From NCBI GenBank assembly GCA_022704585.1, contig JAKJGD010000200.1, positions 1-5,134 on the forward strand: 5,134 bases of DNA, read 5' to 3'. Position 1 is the stretch's first letter. The number at the start of each line of letters is the position of its first letter. Origin of the DNA: Spirochaetota bacterium. Lineage in GTDB: Bacteria > Spirochaetota > UBA4802 > UBA5550. The notes under the pieces were generated by a model. It was not told where the DNA came from. It made no database searches and saw only the letters and a list, made by a program, of their open reading frames with translations. The translations under genes were made by a program, and so were the position numbers. Positions 1 to 5,134 of this stretch are shown in pieces.

Positions 1-1
1 G

Positions 2-949
2 ATCATCGAGGCCAACCTGGTGTTCCTGGACGAGTTTTTCGACGCAAGCGATGTGGTCCTGCGCTCCCTTCTGACGGTCCTGAACGAGCGCAAGTTCATC
101 AACGGTTCCGAGCAGATCGACACCGCCGTCCACACGGCGATCGCCACGGCGAACTACATGCGGATGAACGAGGTGACGGAAGCCGTGCTGGACCGGTTCA
201 CCTATAAATCGATCATCCCCGAAAACACCAACGTATACAACCAGCTTCTCATCGACCATACTTATTCGATGAGCGGCGGAAAACCGGTAGAGCCGGAGCA
301 GAAGATATTTTTTAACCAGATCCTCTATCTCTACGAAATCATAAAGAACAAGAACCGGAGCATCAAGATCGAGACGCCGGACTTCATATACTTCATGAAA
401 AACGTCCTGATCGACAAGTTCATGAGCGAGATGCGGAAGAGCGACTACAATTACTTCCTGTCGCCGCGTAAAATTGCCAAGCAGGGAGACTTCCTGCGCG
501 CATCGGCCCTCCTTAACAACCGGTTCCAGGTGACGACCGACGACCTGCGCGAAATGTACCATTGCCTCACCACACTGAACAGCTACATCTCGGTTAAGGC
601 GAAGGACAAGTCCGAGGTCGACCTCTACCTTGACACCTTCAACCAGACAATGGCACACTACAAGGCTACCGGTGCGTTCCAGCAGATCGAGCTGCTCCTG
701 AACATCCGCCAGGTGTTCCAGGAAATTCGCCAGAACCCTGAAAGGCGGGACGCAATCCTTGCGCGGAAGAGCGTTCTTCAGAGCGTGTTCGAATTCATCA
801 GGAAGATTTTCCCCACCAAGAGCGTCGACGACAACCAGAAACTGACGATCGAATCTCTCAAGAAGAACATACTCGATCTCACTCCCGTGGTTGAAGAGGT
901 CCAGGAGCTGAAAAACGGGATCATGCAGGACTACCGGGAACTCTACTAG
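2..949 (+). CDS. MoxR/RavA-type AAA+ ATPase, C-terminal part (5'-truncated by window edge)
   Basis: ATPase half of a MoxR-VWA chaperone-like pair; it would use ATP hydrolysis to remodel a client protein, probably in the cytoplasm. The reading frame is open to the left edge, so Walker A and the true start lie upstream; the in-frame GTG at 20 falls inside Walker B and cannot be the start. Counting from base 2, residues 7-11 are the Walker B strand (VFLDE, acids D10/E11), followed by the RavA-like LNERKF-NG stretch. Sensor 1 is ATAN (N51), the arginine finger is in LDRF (R65), and sensor 2 is SPRK (R156) leading into a helical lid ending near residue 180. About 130 further residues form a charged, mostly helical tail without a domain I recognise; I do not see the LARA domain of E. 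coli RavA. The key ATPase residues visible here are intact. The family call is firm; the client is unknown. Confidence 0.93.
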   Translation: MIEANLVFLDEFFDASDVVLRSLLTVLNERKFINGSEQIDTAVHTAIATANYMRMNEVTEAVLDRFTYKSIIPENTNVYNQLLIDHTYSMSGGKPVEPEQKIFFNQILYLYEIIKNKNRSIKIETPDFIYFMKNVLIDKFMSEMRKSDYNYFLSPRKIAKQGDFLRASALLNNRFQVTTDDLREMYHCLTTLNSYISVKAKDKSEVDLYLDTFNQTMAHYKATGAFQQIELLLNIRQVFQEIRQNPERRDAILARKSVLQSVFEFIRKIFPTKSVDDNQKLTIESLKKNILDLTPVVEEVQELKNGIMQDYRELY

Positions 950-951
950 GC

Positions 952-955
952 GAGG
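952..955 (+). promoter_or_regulatory. Shine-Dalgarno for the VWA gene
   Basis: GAGG lies 6 bases before the GTG at 962. An in-frame TAG at 947-949 rules out any earlier start, and the next in-frame ATG comes about 93 codons later, so this site and the GTG together fix the start. Confidence 0.6.
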
Positions 956-961
956 CGGACC

Positions 962-2674
962 GTGACCGTTGAGACCGCCTCCCACAAAAGAAGTGACGCC
1001 GAAGAAGTAGACTTCTTCGAATACTGGGATTCCCTCGGTTTTTTCGAATACTCGCGCACCATACTTCCCCCGCAGTTTTTTGTCCTGTTCGAGATCGCCC
1101 GCGTCATATTCTCCGATGAGCGGCTCGATGACGCGTTCACGGCCATCGACGAGCTTTCGCAGGAGGACCGCGAGTACAAGCCCGACCGGAAAGAAAGCAT
1201 CCAGGTAAACCGCCTTGAGCGAATCTCTCCCCTCTCCGACCGGATGGAGATCGACCGCTACCGCACCATCATCGACATGAAAAAGGCACTGCCGCGCGAG
1301 CTCGCCCTGGAGCCTGAAGCATTCGATATGAAGCTTTACACAAAGACCCTGCTGGTGCAGCGGCACTACGAGACCGAGGCGGACAGCTTCAAGCCGGTCT
1401 CCACCTCGAAAGACAAGAAGGGACGGGAAGCGACCCGCTACGAGCAGAAATTTTTCATCCTCCTGGACCGCTCCAAGTCCATGGAGGCCAAGATGCGCAC
1501 TTTTTATTCCAAGTGTATCATCGCGGAATTCTTGCGGAGAAAATACAACAGCCGCGCCAAGATATTCTTCCGCCCGTTCGACTCGGTCCCCGGGAAACTC
1601 ATCAAGGTCGAGAAGCGGCAGGACTTCCCGCGCCTCATCGAGGAGGTCCTGTTCACGACGACCGGCGGCCGGAGCACCAATATCCACGAGGCGATTTTAC
1701 AGGCGATAAGCGACATCGTATACGACAAGGAGATGGCCAAGTCCGAGATACTGGTCGTGACTGACGGTATCAGCAAGATCGAAAAGCACGAGCTGAAAAT
1801 CAAGCTTGGCGACATCAAGCTCAATATTCTGAAAATAGGCGACGACATCGCGAAGCCGAACCTGATGGAGATGGAGGAGCATTTAAAAAGCCAGAACGTC
1901 CAGATCTACGCCGACACGATCGACATCCGCACCATCAAGAAGAAGATGGACGAATACCAGAAGGAAGGGGCCGCCTCCACCATCCTCACCAATGCCGAGA
2001 AGGTGGCTTTCCGTAAAATCATGGATTCATCCAACACGATGTTCTCTGACCTGAAGGAGGTGGCAAACAAGTTCATCGAGATCAGCGACCTGGACAGCAG
2101 TATCCTTTATGAGCTGGGCCCCGAGCAGATGGAATTCATCCGCTTCACGCTTGAGCGTTTTACCATAATCGACATCAAGGATCTCACCCTCCTGGAAAAG
2201 AAAAAGCTGTTCCGCCAGCTTCAGTTTTTCTACCAGTACATCCAGATGCTGATCGAGAACGGGAACGAGGAAAACCAGGAGCTCCACGATGCCCTGGAAA
2301 CCCTCGTCCGTATCAAGCGGAAGATGCTGAAGAATCCTGACATGATCTACATGTTCGTCGAAAGGAAAGATATCAGCGACGACAAGGAGACGATGAAGCT
2401 TGCCAAGGCGCAGGCCAAGCAGATGATGAAGCAGATGAAGCTCGACGACCGCAAGCTCAGCATCGCCGAGATGAAGAAGGCGCAATTGATCTTTACCTCG
2501 GAGACCGGCAAGGGAAGCAGGGGGCAGCTCCTTACGCTTCTGCTGGTAAAGCTCTGGGAGCTCATCAAGAAAGTCGTGACAAAGTCAGGCCGGGAAGCGA
2601 CACGCAGGGAAAAGAATAAACGCGCCGAGGAGCTTGAGCTCCAGAAGACGGGACTGGACGAAAACGCGATCTGA
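962..2674 (+). CDS. VWA-domain protein partnered with MoxR ATPase
   Basis: Probable metal-dependent adaptor or substrate-recruiting partner of the upstream MoxR-type ATPase, as in RavA-ViaA pairs. The VWA domain spans roughly residues 160-330. Its MIDAS motif is complete: D169-x-S171-x-S173 in LLDRSKSM, T239 in GGRSTNI, and D268 in VVTDG. Residues 1-155 are acidic and helical, with aromatic runs near residues 18-40. Residues 331-570 are a long, highly charged, mainly helical region with Lys/Met-rich repeats near 475-510, then a hydrophobic/amphipathic helix at 522-540 and a very basic end. The VWA domain is therefore central, whereas in E. coli ViaA it is C-terminal. No signal peptide is visible, so a cytoplasmic location is likely, perhaps membrane-associated through the amphipathic helix. 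The GTG start is the first possible one after the upstream stop, with a GAGG 6 bases before it. The 12-base gap implies co-transcription with the ATPase gene. The VWA call is firm; the biological target is not visible. Confidence 0.9.
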   Translation: MTVETASHKRSDAEEVDFFEYWDSLGFFEYSRTILPPQFFVLFEIARVIFSDERLDDAFTAIDELSQEDREYKPDRKESIQVNRLERISPLSDRMEIDRYRTIIDMKKALPRELALEPEAFDMKLYTKTLLVQRHYETEADSFKPVSTSKDKKGREATRYEQKFFILLDRSKSMEAKMRTFYSKCIIAEFLRRKYNSRAKIFFRPFDSVPGKLIKVEKRQDFPRLIEEVLFTTTGGRSTNIHEAILQAISDIVYDKEMAKSEILVVTDGISKIEKHELKIKLGDIKLNILKIGDDIAKPNLMEMEEHLKSQNVQIYADTIDIRTIKKKMDEYQKEGAASTILTNAEKVAFRKIMDSSNTMFSDLKEVANKFIEISDLDSSILYELGPEQMEFIRFTLERFTIIDIKDLTLLEKKKLFRQLQFFYQYIQMLIENGNEENQELHDALETLVRIKRKMLKNPDMIYMFVERKDISDDKETMKLAKAQAKQMMKQMKLDDRKLSIAEMKKAQLIFTSETGKGSRGQLLTLLLVKLWELIKKVVTKSGREATRREKNKRAEELELQKTGLDENAI

Positions 2675-2677
2675 GAC

Positions 2678-3649
2678 CTACAGCTTTTCCTTCCGATACC
2701 ACTCTATCGTTTCAAGAATAATATCAACGTTACCGTGCTTCGGCTCCCAGCCGAGCTCCTTCTTTGCCGCCTGGCAATTCATGATGAAATCGGTGAGCAG
2801 GTAGAGGACGTGTCCCTTGTTCAGGTAATCGATCTTGAACGGCCGCAGGTAGAACGAGCGGAACTTCGCCTTCGATGTAGAGAGATGCATAATGGTTGCG
2901 TCAAGCTTCGCCTTTTCCTTCACCTGGACGATCTGGTCAATCTGGGTAGGCACATCGTCGGACCCGAGGTTGTAGACCCCGCCGTAGGCGCCCGACCGGT
3001 GGGCCAGCATGATTGCTTCTGCGGCATCGTCGGGATGGAGAATCTGGAAGCGGTTTTCACCATGGCCCGCCACGTACAGGCGGTTGGCCTCTTCCATGCC
3101 CATGGCCATAAGGAGCGAGATAAGCACGATGGAGTTCCTCGTGCCGGGGCCGACCATCGGCGCGGGCCTGAACATTGTGACTGCCATCTTGTTCGCGTTG
3201 ACATACTCCTGGCAGATTTTCTCTGCCCTGAGCTTGTCCTTTCCGTAGCGGGTGATCGGCTTCATGATCTTTATGTCGTTCTCGCCCAGGGGGAGGTTCT
3301 TCACCGTGCCGTATACCTCGTAGGTCGAGACGAAGATCATCCGCTTGATCCCGGCCGCATTCGCGGCCCGGAGGAGCATCCGGGTACCCTTGATGTTAAT
3401 GCGCCTCATGTAGCGCCGGCCGAAATGCTTGGGGCTCTTGACATCCATAACATGGAAAACGGCGTCCACGCCCTTGCACACTTTACCGAGGACCATGGCA
3501 TCGAGTATATCGCCGTCAAAGAATTCAACGCCCGCAGGCAAATTTTCGGGTTTCTCCATGTCGAGGCACCGGACTTTTTCGCCCGCACCTGCGAGTTTTG
3601 CCACCAGCCGTGTGCCGAGCAGACTGTTGCTTCCTGTTACCAGAACCAT
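2678..3649 (-). CDS. NAD-dependent epimerase/dehydratase-type extended SDR
   Basis: Extended short-chain dehydrogenase/reductase, probably acting on a nucleotide sugar or a sterol/isoprenoid-like substrate; the substrate cannot be read from sequence. The Rossmann fold begins at residue 2 (VLVTGSNSLLG); the TGxxGxxG loop is present except that its central glycine is serine (S9). D30 at the end of strand 2 suggests NAD rather than NADP, and GDILD at 46-50 is the usual adenine-contacting segment. The catalytic set is complete: S108 in FVSTYEVYG and Y135-x-x-x-K139 in RYGKDKL. RPAPMVGPG (161-169), the HPDDAAEAI stretch (205-213), and the C-terminal LGWEP...IEWYRK ending are typical of the GalE/3-beta-HSD-like branch. 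At 323 residues it has normal family length. The ATG start puts the Rossmann strand at the N-terminus as expected, with a GGGGG run 7 bases upstream. The gene ends 3 bases from the converging VWA gene and has its own promoter candidate. Confidence 0.9.
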   Translation of the reverse strand: MVLVTGSNSLLGTRLVAKLAGAGEKVRCLDMEKPENLPAGVEFFDGDILDAMVLGKVCKGVDAVFHVMDVKSPKHFGRRYMRRINIKGTRMLLRAANAAGIKRMIFVSTYEVYGTVKNLPLGENDIKIMKPITRYGKDKLRAEKICQEYVNANKMAVTMFRPAPMVGPGTRNSIVLISLLMAMGMEEANRLYVAGHGENRFQILHPDDAAEAIMLAHRSGAYGGVYNLGSDDVPTQIDQIVQVKEKAKLDATIMHLSTSKAKFRSFYLRPFKIDYLNKGHVLYLLTDFIMNCQAAKKELGWEPKHGNVDIILETIEWYRKEKL

Positions 3650-3674
3650 GTTCCTACCCCCGGGAGACTAATGT

Positions 3675-3695
3675 GCGGCGGCCGGCGCCGCCTGC
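3675..3695 (-). repeat. GC-rich inverted repeat (hairpin) in the leader of the SDR gene
   Basis: GGCGGC at 3677-3682 and GCCGCC at 3687-3692 are perfect inverted arms around a 4-base loop (CGGC). Two more G-C pairs can form if the T at 3693 is bulged. On the minus strand it would lie in the presumed SDR leader, between the predicted promoter and the ATG. No T-run follows on either strand, so it is not a standard intrinsic terminator. It may slow ribosomes or polymerase, stabilise the message end, or simply reflect high GC content. Confidence 0.45.
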
Positions 3696-3714
3696 GGCGT
3701 GATCCATTTATTCG

Positions 3715-3744
3715 ATGATAATTTTCCGGCCGGTTTTTCGTCAA
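3715..3744 (-). promoter_or_regulatory. sigma70-type promoter candidate for the SDR gene
   Basis: Read on the minus strand, TTGACG (3744-3739) and TATCAT (3720-3715) each match the -35 and -10 consensus at five of six bases, with an 18-base spacer. The site is in a locally AT-rich patch of a GC-rich region, between the stop of the glycosidase-like gene and the SDR start. Transcription would begin near 3708, giving a leader of about 60 bases. The spacer contains the 8-base palindrome CCGGCCGG (3725-3732 or within a base of it), flanked by A-runs, which could be an operator half or chance. Confidence 0.55.
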
Positions 3745-3759
3745 GAACAATACATTCCG

Positions 3760-5134
3760 CTAACGCGACGCCGGCGCGTCTTTCTTCTCCACCATGGTTT
3801 CGAACGGGAGCTTTTTGGGTATGGCCGACCGTACCTCCGGAGGGACCGGTCCGCCGCCCAGGCCGCGGTACTGCCTGAGGCCCCGGATCAGAATCGTGTA
3901 CTCCGACAGGTCGTTCCAGAAAATGTAGTCCGGGCACCCGCTGTCCTTCAGGCCGTCAAGCTCCCAGCCGATGTAATCGACGCAATAGCCGTCCGAGTTG
4001 TCCTTATAATAGAAGGCCTGTATGTAGGGACGGAGCAGGACCTGCCCGGCAAGCTCCCGCGCGCGCTTGCAGCTCAGGTAGATGGTATAGTAGATCCGCC
4101 TGTTACCGTACCCTGCCGCGTATCCGCCCGTATAATGCGAGGGATAAAACATGGGGCTGATCGCATCGACGTAGCGCGACAGCTCGGTCACGTCCTGGCC
4201 GATCCACTCACCCCACTGGTATATCGCGTTATAGCCGAACAGGTCGACGGAGACCGGCACGTCAAGCGAGGAGCGCGCCTTCTTTAAAAACGACACCAGC
4301 GCCTCGCGCATCGTCTGGTGCTCGCGCCTGAAATCGAACTTTCTGGTTTCGCGCTCACCGCGAATGTCGGGGAAGCGTATGTAATCGAACTGTATCTCGT
4401 CGGCGCCCGCCTTTTCCAGCGCCTTCGCGACCGCGATGTTGTAGTCCCATACGAATTCGCTGAAGCCGTCCACCCATTTCTCCGGCCCCTTGTGAAATGG
4501 CGCGCCGCCCGTGTTCTTGACCGCATACTTCCCGTCCCTGAAATTGTACAGCTTGGGGTCCTGAAAGCAGACCTGACGCGCTATCACGTAGATTCCATCC
4601 TTCTTGAGGCGCCGGATCGTCGCGATCACGTTGACGTACGGATTGACCGAGCCCGGCACCTGCGTTACGACGGGGTCGCTCACCGGCACGCGTATCGAAC
4701 CGTAATCGTCCTTGAGGTTGATAATCACTGCGTTCAGCTTCAGGTGTTTCATGAGCCGCATGAGCCGGCCGTAGTTCTCTTTCTGCGTGAAGGAGTAGCT
4801 GATGTACAGCCCCTGTTTCCCCTTCGCCCGGTCGTCCGGCTTGAACTCGCGCGGAGGAACGTACTGGCGGTGAAAGGAAAGGTGCCTGCCGCCGGTCCGC
4901 GCGGACACGATGCCGTCTCCTTCCATGAAAAGCTGTTTTAAATAGGGGTCCGCCTTCACCCCGTCCCCGATTATCCTATGCCTCCCGCGGTTGGTGCCGA
5001 CGAAGAGCACTCCGGCGGCGTAGTTGACGCTCGTGACCCGGTAGAAATCGCCGTCCGGATAGGTGACGAGGTCCGCCGGCCCGGTCTTTTCCAGCGACGA
5101 GCGTGAGATGCTCCCGCGGTACACGCCGCCGCCG
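3760..5134 (-). CDS. DUF4015-type glycoside-hydrolase-like protein, N-terminus beyond the window
   Basis: Putative carbohydrate-active TIM-barrel protein of the DUF4015/GHL group; members are often exported and linked to envelope or polysaccharide turnover, but the reaction is generally unproven. The frame is open to the right edge, so start and any signal peptide are missing; the GTG at 5124 sits within a Gly-rich coding run and is probably internal. Numbering from that GTG, the barrel covers about 105-415: GLYISYSF (105-112), a strand with INLKDD (135-140), EIQFDYIRFP (243-252, likely active-site acid D247), VSVDLFGY (291-298), DAISPMFYPSHY (320-331) and YIFWND (400-405). These fall at expected strand ends. 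The first ~75 residues are different: VNYAAGVLFVGTNRG looks like a blade of a beta-propeller, suggesting a sensor- or scaffold-like N-terminal domain. The last ~30 residues are a Pro/Lys-rich tail. The SDR gene follows 110 bases downstream on the same strand and may be partly co-transcribed. Family is fairly sure; substrate is unknown. Confidence 0.85.
   Translation of the reverse strand, partial: GGGVYRGSISRSSLEKTGPADLVTYPDGDFYRVTSVNYAAGVLFVGTNRGRHRIIGDGVKADPYLKQLFMEGDGIVSARTGGRHLSFHRQYVPPREFKPDDRAKGKQGLYISYSFTQKENYGRLMRLMKHLKLNAVIINLKDDYGSIRVPVSDPVVTQVPGSVNPYVNVIATIRRLKKDGIYVIARQVCFQDPKLYNFRDGKYAVKNTGGAPFHKGPEKWVDGFSEFVWDYNIAVAKALEKAGADEIQFDYIRFPDIRGERETRKFDFRREHQTMREALVSFLKKARSSLDVPVSVDLFGYNAIYQWGEWIGQDVTELSRYVDAISPMFYPSHYTGGYAAGYGNRRIYYTIYLSCKRARELAGQVLLRPYIQAFYYKDNSDGYCVDYIGWELDGLKDSGCPDYIFWNDLSEYTILIRGLRQYRGLGGGPVPPEVRSAIPKKLPFETMVEKKDAPASR

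Noticed and set aside
2027..2485. Minus-strand open frame of 152 codons within the VWA gene
   Set aside because: It is Leu/His/Val-rich and low in complexity, opposite the Lys/Glu-rich helical region; a composition artefact.
3675..3695. GC hairpin as an intrinsic terminator of the glycosidase-like gene
   Set aside because: No T-run follows on the minus strand, and the SDR promoter candidate lies between that gene's stop and the hairpin.
3657..3707. Possible 16-codon leader peptide (ATG at 3707, minus strand) before the SDR gene
   Set aside because: It would start essentially at the predicted transcription start with no room for a ribosome binding site, and its Gly/Arg-rich content just follows the GC hairpin.
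2735..3718. Long plus-strand open frame of 327 codons opposite the SDR gene
   Set aside because: It is antisense to a gene with intact family motifs. Its translation is rich in His, Arg and Leu with no recognisable domain, as expected from GC-rich antisense sequence.
3715..4941. Plus-strand open frames (3715-4287, 4318-4941) opposite the glycosidase-like gene
   Set aside because: They are antisense shadows of a gene with clear barrel motifs and have no family resemblance.
1..5134. Anti-phage defence island or mobile element
   Set aside because: MoxR-VWA pairs occur in some defence-like ternary systems, but no phosphatase, nuclease, transposase, integrase or terminal repeat is visible here.

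Overview
The window comes from a fairly GC-rich bacterium whose GTG start, Shine-Dalgarno-like sequences and sigma70-like promoter are ordinary bacterial features. The protein families (MoxR ATPase plus VWA pair, extended SDR, DUF4015-type glycosidase-like protein) suggest a Gram-negative lineage such as Spirochaetota or a deltaproteobacterium-like phylum. That placement is a weak inference from family content. No rRNA, tRNA, mobile element or CRISPR array is visible. The window is almost entirely coding.

Layout: two plus-strand genes face two minus-strand genes. On the plus strand lie the C-terminal part of a MoxR/RavA-type AAA+ ATPase (2-949, cut at the left edge) and, 12 bases later in the same frame, a 570-residue VWA-domain protein with an intact MIDAS metal site (962-2674). 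This is the classic MoxR-VWA pairing: an ATPase remodeller with a metal-dependent adaptor, presumably acting as one machine. Both proteins carry helical C-terminal extensions, and the VWA domain sits centrally, unlike the C-terminal VWA of E. coli ViaA.

On the minus strand, read right to left, come a glycoside-hydrolase-like TIM-barrel protein of the DUF4015 type (3760-5134, N-terminus beyond the right edge) and, after a 110-base gap, an NAD-dependent extended SDR of the epimerase/dehydratase type (2678-3649). The gap holds a good promoter candidate reading into the SDR gene and a GC-rich hairpin in its presumed leader. The SDR and VWA genes converge with only 3 bases between their stop codons, so their transcripts probably overlap.

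The two halves look functionally unrelated: a protein-remodelling pair on one strand, and sugar or envelope-related enzymes on the other. I found no clearly new multi-gene system. The most interesting points are the unusual architecture of the MoxR-VWA pair and the propeller-like segment ahead of the glycosidase-like domain.
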